64,000 nucleotides of DNA from Prunus persica (GCF_000346465.2 NC_034015.1:19468462-19532461), one strand, 5' to 3'; shown: positions 12,830 to 29,461, numbered from the stretch's first letter. Notes: generated by a model not told the origin, from the letters alone. A program made the numbers and translations.

Positions 12830-13069
12830 CTATCTCTCGCACATTTTCCCTCGTATGGAGTAGTAATTCTAAAGCTTAAGTTGTTCACTCTCTGTTTGGT
12901 CTCCGAGAAATCGACGTAAACAAAAGAAAAAAAAATCTTTCTAATTGGATCTATGCCTTTGTTTTTAGGTTCCCTATTGTTGAAAGCCAGGGCCATTTCT
13001 TTTAAAGATTGGATATTTAAGTTGTGGAGATTCTTAAGTGAGGGGATTTCAGTGCAGGTACAGTTGTAG

Positions 13070-14404
<1,335 letters not shown>

Positions 14405-14591
14405 TCCGTTAATGTGTGTTCTAAGTAATCTATTCAATAGGCAGAAAAAGAGTTTTATAAGCTTTTTGGCAAAAACCTTGAGAGATTAAAGACTTGTTTC
14501 AGTAGTTTGGTGTATTTTTGTTTGGCTAAATATTCAGCATCAGTAATGTACTTTTTGGTTAAAGTGATTTGGTTTTCTGGTTACCTTTTAA

Positions 14592-14614
14592 TCTCTCTCT
14601 CTCTCTCTCTCTCA
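14592..14614 (+). repeat. Short (CT)n microsatellite
   Basis: About 11 CT units in the downstream region of eL31. Confidence 0.9.
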
Positions 14615-14742
14615 ATTTCTTTTCCCTCTGGAGGAAATCGTACTGATATCTAAAAGTGAGTTTGATGGCCGAGCTGCCCATTTGTTAAACTTTCAAGGAA
14701 GAAGGTTAAATCGGAGTGCATGATGTTGCATATGACACATGA

Positions 14743-14897
14743 AAGAAAACATTATATTTCTAGAAGTTCGTTTTTAAGCAAAAATAAACAGAAAGGATTT
14801 CGTGAACATTATCATACATTCAAGAAAACATTAAATTTCTAGAAGTTGGTTTTTAAGCAAAAATAAACAGAAAGGATTTCGTGAGCATTATCATACA
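14743..14897. repeat. 79-bp direct tandem duplication
   Basis: Positions 14743-14821 are repeated at 14822-14897 with only a few base changes (for example TTCG/TTGG and GAAC/GAGC). Non-coding, between eL31 and the helicase pseudogene. Confidence 0.9.
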
Positions 14898-14949
14898 TCC
14901 GAATCTACACATTGTAAACCTAAACATTAGAATACACAATTTTCTTCTA

Positions 14950-17337
<2,388 letters not shown>

Positions 17338-18335
17338 TGAAGATTGAAACTTGAGGGATTGGAGCTTATTGTAATTGAATGTTTAGGTTGGTGGGTGATG
17401 AAAACTTACCCGCAGAAGAAGGAAAATAAACGATGGGATGATTATATACTCACTGGACTATCCTAAATCAAACAGGAAACCCTACAATAAAATAATTAAG
17501 AATAAGGGTTTGGACGTAACAGGATTTCTTTTCTTGCTGCCCAAGGAAAGCTAGATGGGTGTGAGGATCTCAGACTCTGAGCAGTGAGTGAAACTAACTG
17601 ATTATTGATATGAGGTGTGAAAATAAAATACATATATAAACTTTCAATAAAACGAATAAACAAAATCTAGAACTCTTTTTTTTTTGGGTGGTCACAAGCG
17701 AAATCTAGAACTCAAAATTATAAACTGTAACACTTTTTAACCTTTTCAGTTTGGTTGTTTTTGTTGGTTTTCAAAATTGCTCTGCTTTAGTATACGCAAG
17801 GGGAAAAAAAAGGCTCTGATATCTTTAAAGAATCTAACGCATTCGCTGCCACAAAGTGTGTGTGCTTTGCCAATGGTTTCGTAAGAATGTAAAACAAGTG
17901 TGGCCTTCTCATATTTATAAATAATAAGAAAAATTAAAACAAAACCCATTAAGAATAAGGAAATCCTAATCTCACATGAACAAGTGTGCCTTTTGTCTCA
18001 GTTTTTCTCAAACACAATACACATGATAGCATACCTATGTGTTCATGAATAAACCTAGAAGTTGCATAAACAACTTGTGGACATGAATGTCACATTTTAA
18101 CATACCTTAGAGTTCCACATGCAATCTACAAAAGTATCCATATTTGTTTAGAACGTTTCAAAAAGCAACAAAGGCAGCAGTACAGAAAACCAGCGCTAAA
18201 AGTTGTGAAAAACATTTCGTCCAGCCCTCCGCGACTAACATGGTTTTAATAACATCTCTTGTTAGGAAAACAATACCGTTCCTCAAAAGGTCTGTTTATA
18301 AATATTACATAAAGTATAAATAAAATTCGCTCAAC
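17338..18335. other. Non-coding stretch upstream of the helicase pseudogene
   Basis: AT-rich. No homology or long frame recognised. A possible alternative terminal exon of the neighbouring membrane-protein gene starts at 18336. Confidence 0.5.
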
Positions 18336-18421
18336 TTATTTTTCTTTTGGTCTTTTATGATACTCTTTGTGCAGATATGAAGCCTCTGACATGAAGCTTG
18401 CAAATCCCCAATACAGAAAGC
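18336..18421 (-). other. Candidate alternative 3'-terminal exon of the 19.4-21.3 kb membrane protein gene
   Basis: On the minus strand, a good acceptor (TTTGCAG) is followed by an open 86-nt segment. In the phase left by exon 4 of the neighbouring gene it reads GFLYWGFASFMSEASYL plus a basic tail and TAA. It has membrane-helix character and a proper stop. It could also be 3' UTR. See findings. Confidence 0.35.
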
Positions 18422-19390
18422 CTGCAAAGCCAAAGCTCCATTAAGCATATTAATAAAAACAACCCTAAAACTCAAAATTCGCCCCTTTACAAAACAAAAA
18501 TAAAAAAATTTCCCTTCCTATAAGTAGCCCTAGCAGTCAGAAGCAAAGTTTATAAACACTCACAAGACATTAGGCAAATCCCCATCAACAACAAAAGGAG
18601 AAAGGCATGACCCAAGTATTACCAAATATCTCCCGTCAAAGCCAGTTAGAATACATTTTCAGGTTAGCATTCCATCACAACCAAAAAACAATAAAATTTC
18701 AAACCCACATAAGCATGCAACCAGATTCCAAGAAAGTAGACCAGGTCAAAAACTAAGATTCAGTTTCAAAGAAAGAGCATGGAACCTATTAAACTACATA
18801 AAAATTTATTGCAAACTACTCTGTCGACAGCCAAAATAAAATCAAAGAACAGAATTTGAAGCCATAGCTTGTGACTAAATAAAATCTACCAACACCACAT
18901 TAAACGACAGAAATTATTCCAACATTATGAGGTATGAATTTCAGATACATCAGTAAACAGAGAAGAAACAGGTCATTAGAAACTCATTGACTTATCTCCA
19001 TTCACACAAAGCACTAGGATACATGAGGACAAGAGGCTACATGAATGAGCACATAGAGTACCAGAACACTAGGTGAATAGAACCCCAAAACATTTTGAAA
19101 CTCCATTAGCATGTGAACGTTTTGATGCAGTGTGAACAAAAATTGATAAAGGTGATCCAATCGTGAAAGAGGGAACTTTAGAGGGCAGAATTTAGGAGGC
19201 CTCTAAAACATAATTCATAAACTCTCAGACCCCACTAATTATTCAAAATTAGTTTTACAAAATATGATTAAAGTGAATTACCTTAGAGTTTAACAAGGAT
19301 TATGAGCTGCCTCGTACCAGAGTCACACTTTTAGTCTAGTCCCTGTGCTATCTATCTCGGATCAATGTCAAAGATAAACAAACACGAGAT
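18422..19390. other. Long 3' UTR or intergenic stretch
   Basis: AT-rich, many stops in all frames. No gene seen other than the candidate exon to its left. Confidence 0.5.
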
Positions 19391-20813
19391 TCAGCTAGCT
19401 TTGTAAGCATACATGTAGCCTCGAAGTTTTCTTATTTCTTCTGATGACTCAATTAGTAGATGATCGACATACAGAGTGAGTCCTGCTCCACTGCAATTCC
19501 AATGTATACATATGCTTTCGTGATTAAATTTAAAAGTTGCATGGTCAACCTACGAACATAAATCACATTTGATCATACCTTAGAGGTCCAAATGGAAGCC
19601 AGATTACATCCCAGCGGAACCTTGGCAATCTGCACAAGTATCATATATGTTTAGAACTAGTTGGTGCCTTAAGTATATTGGTTAGAGAAATCAAAAGATA
19701 ATTAACTCACATTAGAATGTGTGTGTTTGAGAAGTAAACATACCTCAACATGTAATACAACCAAAAAACTGTGAGTATAATGCCAGTAAATAGCGAGTAC
19801 CAAATCCATCGCCGGTGATGCTTTGAATCATGAAGTAATCCTATGATGGCTGATGAACATGCTAAAACAGCTAGCCAATCTGTTAAGTTTTTATTAGTTA
19901 ATAATCTCATCTCAAAATATTGTGACAAGACAGCCATTTAAACACTGAAACATCATGCTAAGTGTACTTCCCTCAACAGTGAAAAATTACGGATTGGGTT
20001 TAAAACCCAAAGAATATACATCAAGTAGAAAAGTATGCTGCTACCGCCTGTTCCTATATGAAACTAGTCCAAAGAGTACATATCATGTACAGAATAGAGT
20101 TTCAAATCAGACCAGTGAAGCTACCACAGGAAGAAATTTGAAGGAACGAACGGTTGGAAATATATTATCATAAGTTGGTTATCTCATGAGTGCATTTGAC
20201 TCTACTATCAACTAATGAAAAGTATTGGAAAAACACCTGCTGATATAATCATCCATGAGTGCACCTCCTCCATGAAGTAAGCATGATACCGCTGTGATTA
20301 AGAACAAAATATGACAGTTCAGTTAGTAAACATATCTTTCAGAAAAACATAGCCACAAAATTCAACATATAATAAACAAGTTGCCCATCTGACCTTCGTC
20401 TCATCATCAATATTAGAGAGTGACAACAAATGAAGAGAACAGATTGACAAGAAAATACTACATGACTCAAATTTCCAAAGTTCCATAAACAACAAAAATG
20501 CACTCAACCCACGGCTTATTTCTAAACTTTTCCACAGTAACAAGATCTACCTAGTGAAATTTTCCAACTTAATATCAGAACGGAAATCCTTACACTTGTT
20601 AATTGACGATACCACATATTCACTACTTGTATTAGGTCTCATTGTTAAAATAAATATTATTAAATACCCATCCCAAAGTTGAACCCAATGTATTTCAAAG
20701 CATTAATGAAATGTAATTGATAGAAATTCCCATTGCCACGCATCTAGTGCTGATAACACTGGAAAATGGTAATTCAATGAGAACTAAGAAAAAAGCAAAA
20801 TGCTTGATCTGGC

Positions 20814-20871
<58 letters not shown>

Positions 20872-21330
20872 AACATACCAATTCCCATGGAGACAAAACC
20901 TGCTGGAAGATCGAGTATAACAGAAACGCAGAGAAGCAAAAGAGAAGTGATGCAAACAAAAGCTAGCAAAAGAAGAATCAGCAAGCAATTAGTTCATGGT
21001 TGCAAGGTAAAGAAAATCAACTAAAATTGTTTACTTGGTGGAGAGGACTAAAATATACCCTCCAGAAACGACTCTGCTGAGCTTGACTCTTCTCGAATGA
21101 ACGCACCAACTCTTCTTGTTCTGCAAACAAGACAACCCATTTAATCAAAAATTGAATAAAAATTCAAAATTTTCATTTTGATGGCATTTATCGGCAGCCA
21201 ATCGTAGATAGAACTCAGATAAACCTTGAATGTCTAGGGGACGAGAATCGTTGAGAGTAGGGTCGTCCCAAGTAGGGAGAGAGAAGTCATCGTCCTGTGA
21301 CTTCCTCAATTGTCTCGCTAGCTTCTTCAT
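19391..21330 (-). CDS. Small polytopic membrane protein, conserved in plants, function not recognised
   Basis: Seven exons: 21330-21225, 21120-21059, 20962-20879, 20291-20237, 19879-19744, 19629-19579 and 19490-19391, total 594 nt (197 aa) with consistent phase. The N-terminus is cytosol-like (MKKLARQLRKSQDDDF) and continues into a charged segment with Glu and Gln (EQEELVRSFEKSQAQQSRFWR). Hydrophobic helices follow at roughly residues 57-77, 96-125 and 135-157. The C-terminal part reads FRWDVIWLPFGPLSGAG and ends with an amphipathic segment (EEIRKLRGYMYAYKAS). I could not assign a family name. The good splice sites and hydrophobic pattern make this a real gene. Just upstream, an in-frame TTG could be mistaken for the start; the ATG at 21330 is the first true one. 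Confidence 0.85.
20818..20869 (+). repeat. (GA)n microsatellite next to a splice donor
   Basis: About 26 GA units on the plus strand. On the coding (minus) strand this is a CT tract starting 9 bases inside intron 3 of the membrane protein gene. Confidence 0.95.
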
Positions 21331-21504
21331 CGCCAACAATTTTTCTAGTTGAGTTTTTTCCTTCGTTCTCTCTGTTTGGCCTTCGAGAAAGAGGATGGGA
21401 AAACAGGGAAAATTTGTTTCTCAGCCGAAGAATATACTGTCTCCTGCACCGTCGATTAAGTGGGTCCGGTACATCCTTTTAATTAGCAATGGTTATTTTA
21501 AAAG

Positions 21505-21640
21505 TATGGCCGCGTGGCTATACGTTTTAAATAATAATATATTTTAACAGTAAAGCCGCGCGGCTATACTATTAAAATATTCGAATATAACAGTATAGCC
21601 GCGCGGCTATACTTTTTAAATAGATAAAGATTCTATTTTC
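21505..21640. repeat. Three-unit outpost of the GCCGNNCGGC palindromic repeat
   Basis: Three units with cores near 21512, 21558 and 21603, each of the form TA-GCCGCG-(C/T)GGCTATAC separated by AT-rich spacers of TTTTAAAT/TATTAAAA type. Same module as the array at 62.87-63.81 kb. It lies just upstream of the membrane protein gene. Confidence 0.85.
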
Positions 21641-22302
21641 AATTTTACTTTCCCCACAGCTTTCTCAGCAAACCAAACATAAGGTAAAGATTGGAAAAGA
21701 AGACCCTAGGTTGAGTTATGTGAGTATCCAAGCCTAATCGAGTCATAAGTGCCCCATAGTAGTCTTGGCTTGGGGTTAAGATTTGAGGCTTGAGAAAGGT
21801 TGAGACTTGGATTTAGGGTTTGGAGGTTCAAATCCATTTTTAAATTCAAGGCAAAGGAATGGCATATGGTGCCTGCGAAAACAGGTCTCGTTTTGGGCTT
21901 CAAATGGCATTCCAAATAAATACCAGTAGGCAACTGATAGTAAAAAACCTGTATCACGTTGAATTTGGTTCCATGGTCTTCAGTGATAACAAGAAAAACA
22001 ATGCCATGACAGCTTAGTAATATTTTAGAAAAATATCATAGAAATTTTAGCAGATGTTATGGTTTCGCTTTCTTGTGGAGTGACAATTGACAAATTAATG
22101 GGGTTAACTTTCATTTTAATGAAACATACATGAAATTGCTCTGCTTCTTGATATGTAGCATCCATTTAAAGCCTAAAGTCTCGTCACAGGCAAAAGTAGA
22201 ATCCATAACTCATAATATATTTGTATGACAAAAGAAACCTTGAATCAGACAATGTAGACTCTAGAATAAAAAGAATCCAATCTGCCTCCTGCTTATATAA
22301 CA
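21641..22302. other. Intergenic stretch
   Basis: No gene or recognisable element seen. Confidence 0.5.
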
Positions 22303-22915
22303 TCAGTTTTCTGCCATCTGCAAAGTAATACAAATCATATCATGTCAATATATCTCATGTTTTTCCATCTGTCAATTGAGAGAAGCACCGTTAACAAGAG
22401 ACATGAAGTTGAAATTTTCTTACCACTTCTGTAGAGTCTGTAGAATTAGACTTCCTGCAGTAGATGATGATCGCCTTTAGATTTTCATCGCGCTCATCGG
22501 GGCTCATTGTAGAATAATACTCAGCATGATGTGCCTGTGGTGACTGCACACTGCTTCTTGTCTTGGTTGAGGCACCACCAGGCTTCGTTCCTTGTTTCGC
22601 TTTTTTTGCAGGACTTGATTGAATTCTTGGCTTGATACATTTCCAAAACCGAATCACAATCTTGCGAAACCTTCCTTGACTAGGCTTTTGTAAATCACGG
22701 AGATTGAAGTAAGTGGGAGAAGACAAGCCACTTCTTGGAAGTGGTTGCAATGGTGGTGCAGAATTGCTAGTTGGTGAAGGTATTGATGATGGCAAAGTAT
22801 CAGTGGAGGGCCTGTTGGTAGAGGTTGGATTTGAGGGTCTTGGTTTGAAGCCTTCAATGGGCTCCAACACCCAACAACCACATGTGCTGTCAAACTTCAA
22901 CTCTAAACTCTCCAT
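22303..22915 (-). CDS. Unrecognised small Pro/Ser-rich basic protein
   Basis: The main exon is 22915-22424 (164 codons, ATG at 22915). It ends at a good donor (GTG|gtaaga). The short last exon is uncertain: either 22317-22303, adding MAEN and a stop, or one starting at 22368 that also adds a few residues. The protein opens MESLELKFDSTCGCWVLEP. A Pro/Ser/Thr-rich linker follows (near residues 25-75), then a basic segment (FRKIVIRFWKCIKPRIQ), a Lys-rich stretch and the end segment AEYYSTMSPDERDENLKAII. No catalytic motif is visible. Lack of frame damage and the conserved-looking ends suggest a real gene. I do not know the family. Confidence 0.65.
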
Positions 22916-24138
22916 TTTGATCTCAAAGACTGCTTCTCTTTTCTCTCTCAAGAAGATGAGTTTTAGTTTTACCCCTCTTAACCAATTGAAGCTTTTTATG
23001 CAAGCTGCAGGCAAACGAATACTGCAAGTTTATGGTGATTTTGGCTGTGGATTTTACCTTTTTACATTTACAGAATCACAGAATGAATCAACCAAACTGA
23101 TCGCCTTCTTTAATCTGCTGCACTGATTGGGGGGGATCTTTAATTAACACGGAAAGGAGTTTTTGGTTAATTGCAATTGCAATAGACTTGGTTTAGCAGT
23201 ACTCTTATTTTGGAAACTTCGTTGATTTTGTTTCCTTTTTTCTTTTCGCAGAATCTTACTTCCCTGGGGCCATGAGCCTCATTTTAGAAAACAGTTCAAA
23301 AGAGCTTTCGATTGATTGATATAATGTGATAGTCAATAAAATACTATCGCTCTTTTATCAACAACGAAAAAAAAACTCTTGGGATGGGAGAGGGGTTTTT
23401 TTCTCACACACAACCAAGATTTCAGCCAAAATGCCATGGAGCTTCAAACCTAAGACCTCTAATCTGCAAGTCAAGGCCATTTTCCATCGAGTAGACTCCA
23501 TTAGCCCGAACTAATTCTTTGGAAATTGTATGAAAGGTGGTAACCTCAAATAAGGGAAAGCATTAACATAATGTCATCTTCATTCTTCAGCACCAGCACC
23601 ATTGTATAATTTATCCAATTGAGGGTATACCCTACTTAAAGTTTTAGGTTCATAATGAGCAACATGCCACATTGTCACATGTGCAGCATCTTTATTATCA
23701 GTATTGTGAAGGTAGGTTTTCGATTTAAATGAGACAATTATTGGCATTGCAATTAAATATTAGCTAATGACTTATACTCTGCTTTGTTGAAGGGATCGGT
23801 GGGGTCTATACATTAACATAAAATCCATGTATAATAGAACTACATTGGCCATAATTTGTGAAGAACAGTGAGGAGGAACATTACTAATTAGGAACCATTA
23901 CTATTTAAATAAGGATATTTTGATATTCTTCAATGAAAATGGGTTTAAGTTGTTAGTTTGAAAGAAGAACAAAATTTCCACTCACTATGAACACAACAGG
24001 TTTATCACATCATGAACAGGTTGGCTGAATTATTGATAAAAGGTCAGCTTTACATGGCGATGATACTAGCATCAAATCTGCAAGCAGTTCATAATGTGGT
24101 TTACATGAGTAGAGCCCTTAACTATCAATCCTAGAGCT
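22916..24138. other. Intergenic stretch
   Basis: A 5' leader of the preceding minus-strand gene is likely up to about 22990. The rest, including the 3' flank of the hydrolase gene, shows no gene. Confidence 0.5.
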
Positions 24139-27100
24139 TCACAATTCATCATGAAAGCTCCCTTTCGGCAAAGTAGATTTGGGTTGATTTTCCAGGAGGT
24201 ATCTTGTGGCCAATGATGCATGCAATGCTGCTCCATATGGAAGAACGTCTTCATTTACTCTAAAGAACGGTGAATGCCCTGATTCAAACTTTCCTTGAGA
24301 CTCATTCTTCATACCAACAAAGAAGAAGTATCCCGGAATTGCTTCTTGATAAAATGAGAAGTCTTCTGCACCCATCATGGGTTGCCTTTCCAATATGTTC
24401 TGAGGGCCCAACAAATCACCTGCAACATTTCGGAAGTGTTCGTGGAGATTTTTGTCATTAACAGCCACAGGGTAAAAGGGCTTATCCCTTTCATTGAATA
24501 GGACTGTTGCATTACACCTCTGTACACTGGCTTGCCTAGTGATAACCTGCAATTCAGATAAAGAATTAACATTTACAATGTGACATTGTAAACGAAATCA
24601 ATAAAGACAGCAAAGGGTATTTTTTACTTCAGCACTCAGTCAGGATGCCGAAAGTAAAGGGAGGAATACCTCTTCAATTCTTTGTTTAAGTTGGATAAAG
24701 CTTTCCTTTGAAAATGCCCTGAACGTGCCACCAATTGTAACAGAATCTGGAATAACATTGAATGCACCACCACCTTGGAATTTTCCAACGGTAACAACCT
24801 GCAAGATATACTTTCATATAACTAAATGGATATGAAGTAATCACGGCACTATTCCTTGCAAAGGGGTCTAACAAGCACATGAAGTAAGAGGTTAACATTT
24901 ACCCATGAGTGAGTGACAGCATAGGGAAAAGAAAACATTTAATTACTTTCTATATTTGAAAGCAAAAATGATCTGGGTAGAATTTTCACTTCAAATTTTA
25001 TGGGACAGAGAGGATTTTATTGCAACGGAACAATAAAATATGCGTAGTGCAAAACAAAGGGGTCAAGAAGATCAAGGTTCAAAAGTAAAGAAGAACCAAG
25101 GTACAGGAATAACAGGAACTAAAATGGATTATGGAACTAAAATAAATCATTTATAAAAAAGATACTGATACGACATATAATTGGAAGTTCCATTCCATAC
25201 GGCTGCTGCAAGAACAATACAAGTTTTTACTTCCACACAGTTGCACTGCTTGGGCTATTTTGATTTGATGGGTTACTTGAGAGATATAAAATGACACAAG
25301 CAGATGAGAGGGAGAGGGAGAGACAGAAAGAGAACCTGTGATTCCAAGGGGTCAGCTTCACGTGAAACAAGATGTTGCAGACTAACAATGACATTGGAAG
25401 CAGCCAAGATTGGGTCTATTGTGTGCTGTGGAATGGCAGCATGACCCCCCTTCCCACTTATTACTGCCTCAAAAAAACCACTCGCAGCAAAAAAAGGGCC
25501 ACACCTGGTGACCACTGAACCAATGGGGTAATCAGCAGCGACGTGCAACCCAAAGATGGCACCAACATGCTCCAATGCCCCTTCATCTAACATTTTCTTT
25601 GCTCCTCCACCTCCTTCCTCAGCTGGTTGGAAAACAAGAACAACTGTTCCCTATAAGAAACATAACAAATAACTAAGAAAACTTTCTTTTGGAGATAAGA
25701 GATGTATTACATGAGACCACTATTCAGCTGACAGAAAACAATGGAATATCTAATAATGCAGCTCTATAATCAAATATCCCAATAAAGGAAAGATAGAGCT
25801 CTTTATGTAGAAACATTAGTGAGCAAGCAACTTCTTATGCTACATTCAAAGTACATTTTCATAAAATTGACAATCCACTGAAGAATACAACGCTTGCGCT
25901 ACAATGACATAGGGAAGTTAACAAAAATGCAAGTGAGAAAATAACTTACGGTGAATGTGTCATTGATGCTAAGTGTACTTAATATGCCAATAACCCTACT
26001 AAGAAATACACACACTTAGCAATCTATAGACTAAGTACTATGCTCGACCCTGGTAGCTGGCTACATCATAATGCAATTCCAACTTCCAGTGGGCACTCCA
26101 AAAGTCAATTCACATCACCATGTTTCCTCCCTCCTTATTATGTCATCTATTTACTGATACACTTTTGGTAGTCACATCTTTAACTTGATGACAATTACTA
26201 TTTAGGGGTCTAAGCTCTTCTTTTATAAGTAAACTTCTGGGAAGCTAAGTCAAACTGCTAATGTGTGCAACCACATAACATCCAGCCAAGAAATTCAACA
26301 CATATGAGGATTGATAATCTCAATCAGCTTACCTGCATGCTTCTATATGGGGATTGTCAAACATGGGACACATATGTATAATGATTTTGTATTTTTTTAA
26401 TTCCCTGATGTTTTGTGTAACAGCAGAGATGAATCAGGAACCATGTATCCCCATCTGAAATGACAATTTTTAATGTATAATTGCTTTATGAAATTGTCAA
26501 AAGTCCATGCCAGCACGATGTTCAAGGTTATGTAACTACTTCAACCCATAAAATTAACCAGTAAAAAGAACACAATTGGTTCACATCAACCAAAATCCAA
26601 CTTCACGACAAAATGGATATTCTAGAAATAGAAGGACAAGGAAACCTGTAATTCGTGGTGATGCTCTTGAAGTATCTTTGCAGCACCAAGAAGCATGGCA
26701 ACATGAGCATCATGTCCACATGCATGCATCTTCCCTGGAACTTTACTCTTGTGCTCCCACTCCACACTCTCCTGTACCAAAAGAAAACCCAATACTTGTC
26801 ATCAATTTGTCTTTAGCTTTAGTTCAAAATAACAGTCAATATTAATGATTAATTTCCAACTCTCTCAAGTCCAGCACTAAAGGTCCAACATGAATATAAT
26901 CCTACTCAAACATTGACAAAAACTAAATCTATAAAGCTCCAAAATTCTACTAAACCTGCATAGCTAGAGCATCCATATCCGCTCGAATTGCAACAAAAGG
27001 CGGTCCACCAGTCCCAATAAAGCCAACAATACCAGTTTCAGCCAATGGGTATTTGTAAGGGATGCCCATCTGGTCAAGCTCAGCTCTGATAAGCTTACTA

Positions 27101-27315
27101 GTCTCAAATTCCTCAAAACCGAGTTCTGGGTTTTCATGTATTTTCCTTCGAACACCCACCATAAAATCAAAAAGCTCCTGCCTTTTAGCATGGTCGAGGA
27201 ACTTAACTGGGATTTGAGCCACCTCTTCCGGGCTCAAAGAATGGTCTGAAGAAATGAGAAGTGGCATGATCACCACAACTATGAAAATCAAAGAGACCCA
27301 TTTGCAGAGAGCCAT
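24139..27315 (-). CDS. IAA-amino acid hydrolase (ILR1-like, M20D amidohydrolase) with ER-retention signal
   Basis: Releases free auxin (or related hormones) from amino-acid conjugates in the ER lumen. Five exons: 27315-26956, 26771-26646, 25650-25336, 24798-24670 and 24546-24139, total 1338 nt (445 aa), the usual family length. An N-terminal signal peptide (hydrophobic residues ~5-25) is followed by the conserved [14 protein letters not shown] block. Metal-site residues are present: Cys138 and His140 in HACGHDAH, the Glu pair in [13 protein letters not shown] (173-174), GLHV and the C-terminal GHSPFF. The protein ends in HDEL, as in several Arabidopsis ILR1/ILL proteins. The start is the first true ATG; an in-frame TTG nine bases upstream is not a plausible start. 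Two broken copies follow at 27.8-31.05 kb. Confidence 0.94.
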
Positions 27316-27815
27316 TGATTGCAAGAACTGAGCTTGTGAATCTGATGACTGAATTGGAGAATTTGAGAGAGTGGGTTAAAATTTTGGGTTAGGTAGGAGT
27401 GAAAGCTAAAGATGCAGGTGACTCTGCTCTCAGAAGGGTACCAACAAAACAATCCAAAGACGGTGACCTCATCATACGAGGGATGAGAAACCAACCGTTT
27501 TAGAGCTCCAAGACTCGTAGATGATAGGCGCTAATGGCAGAACGTCATCAATCGAAGGGAATTTTACACACGTGACATGATTCCAAAGGAAACGACCTGT
27601 CGTTTTTTTTTAATAACAATATTCATAATTTCATTCTGTAGCATTCTGTAGGACATCGTCTGCTTAATTTAACATTAGTATCATAATAATTTCATTGTCT
27701 ATAATAAATTTGTACATCACCAATATGATGGTAGTCTAATGGTACTTCTCTTCTCAATCGTCAAAGGCTAGCTCTAGTCTAATGGTATTTTTTCTCGTGT
27801 TCCCGAATTCAAATC
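27316..27815. other. Promoter and 5' flank of the intact IAA-hydrolase gene
   Basis: Upstream region of the minus-strand hydrolase. Parts of the first ~170 bp recur in the two duplicated units (for example around 29100-29235). No gene seen. Confidence 0.5.
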
Positions 27816-29461
27816 CTCTACCATTAATATAAGAAAAAAGAAAGAACACTTAATGGGATAGCTGACTTTGTTTGTGCAAAGTCATATTTACATATGGGGG
27901 ATTCTACCATCAAATTCACATGCAGCTCACAGGCTGCAAGTGGTTTACATGGGTAGAACCCTCACTTCATCCTAGCGCTTCATAACTCATCATGAGAGTT
28001 CCCTTTTGGCCAAGTAGATTTGGGTTGATTTTCCAGGAGGTACCTTTTGGCCAATGATGCATGCAATGCTGCTCCATACGGAAGAACATCTTCATTTTAT
28101 TCTAAACAACGGTGAATGCCCCGATTCAAACTTTCCTCAAGTCTCATTCTTCATACCAAGAAGGAAAAAGTATCCTGGAATAATTACTTCTTGATAAAAT
28201 GAGAAGTCTTCTGAACCCATCATCGGTTGGCTCTCCACTATGTAGTGATGCCCGAGCAAATGTCCTGCAACATTTCGGAAGTGTTAATGCAGATCTTTGT
28301 CGTTAACAGCCATGGTTGGGTATAGGGCTTATCGTTTCCATTGAACATGACGGTTGCACTGCACCTTTGTACACTGGCTTGCCTTGTTATAACCTGCAAC
28401 TCCAATTCTTATAGAATTAACATTTTGTGATAAGACATTGTAAAAGAAATGGACAATCAGCATACGATATTTGTCTTCATGTTCTTTGTTTAAGTTGGAT
28501 AAAGCTTTCCTTTGAAAATGCTCTGGACGTGCCACCAATTGTAATATGGAATAACATTGAATGCACCACCTCCTTGGAACTTTCCAACTGTAACAACCTG
28601 CAAGATATATTCGCTAGCTTTCATGAAAATGAATGGATACGGAGTAACGGGGGCACTATTCCTTGCAAAGGGGGTCTAACAAGCATATTAAAGAGAAATT
28701 ATAGAATACTATGATAGTATGGCCACGTGGTACCTCTTGTACATGTAAACAAGATGTTAACATTTAATTCACGTGAGTGAGTATAAGGTGAATGAGATAC
28801 TAGTTGCTATGTGTGATAAAACAAAGGTCTTTAGTGAACCTGTCAATCCAAGGGGTCGGCTTTACGTGAAACAAGATGTCGCAGCAGACTAGGGATTACA
28901 CTGGAAGCAGCCAAAACTGGATCTATATATCGCTTGCTGCGGCTTTTGAGCACAGTCAAAAAAATTTATCTGGGATTTGAGCCACCTCTTCCGGGCTCAA
29001 AGAATGGTAATTGGGAAGTGGCATAATCACTAATATGGCTAAGAAAATCAAAAAGACCCATTTGAGCAGAGCCATTGCTTAAAGGGATGAGCTTGTGAAC
29101 CTGAAGATTGAATTGGAGATTATGAGAGAGATGTTAAATATTTGGGCTTTGTGGGAGTGAAAGCTGAAGATGTATGGGTCTCTCCTCAGAAGGGTTCCAG
29201 AAAACTGATAAAATCCAAACAAGGTGGACCTCATCAGATAAAAAAGGATTTTCTCAGAGCAATTTGAAACGTGATGGCTTCTATTTCAGTTTCCATCTTT
29301 AGTCCCAAATAGATTCCCAGAACCATTTTGGTGTCCAGCAAACAAACCAATCCGATCAAAATGACCCGCAGTTCTTGTTAGAAACTGAATAATCCAAACA
29401 TCAGATAACATAGGATCCAGTATTGGTCGTCCACAAGAGTGAACATAGAAAAGCATAGAAA
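27816..29461. repeat. Tandem segmental duplication, unit A
   Basis: This ~1.65-kb unit is repeated directly as unit B (29462-31053). The two are nearly identical by eye, differing by scattered substitutions and small indels. Each holds one gutted ILR1-like copy plus about 350 bp of upstream flank. Confidence 0.88.
27950..29075 (-). pseudogene. ILR1-like IAA-amino acid hydrolase pseudogene, copy A
   Basis: Minus-strand remnants in order: exon 1 start (signal peptide and SPEEVAQIP region, near 28975-29075), the end of exon 3 (near 28840-28925), part of exon 4 (near 28480-28595) and exon 5 (near 27960-28390) with an HDEL-coding end still visible. Exon 2, most of exon 1 and most of exon 3 are deleted. 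Exon 5 is frameshifted. It cannot encode a hydrolase. Confidence 0.88.

Noticed and set aside
20774..21024. Leu/Ser-rich or Arg/Glu-rich proteins across the GA/CT repeat
   Set aside because: They are translations of a microsatellite; only the spliced exon 20879-20962 is coding.
22303..22915. Josephin-like or other named family for the Pro/Ser-rich protein
   Set aside because: No catalytic Cys/His pattern or other defining motif is visible, so no name was assigned.
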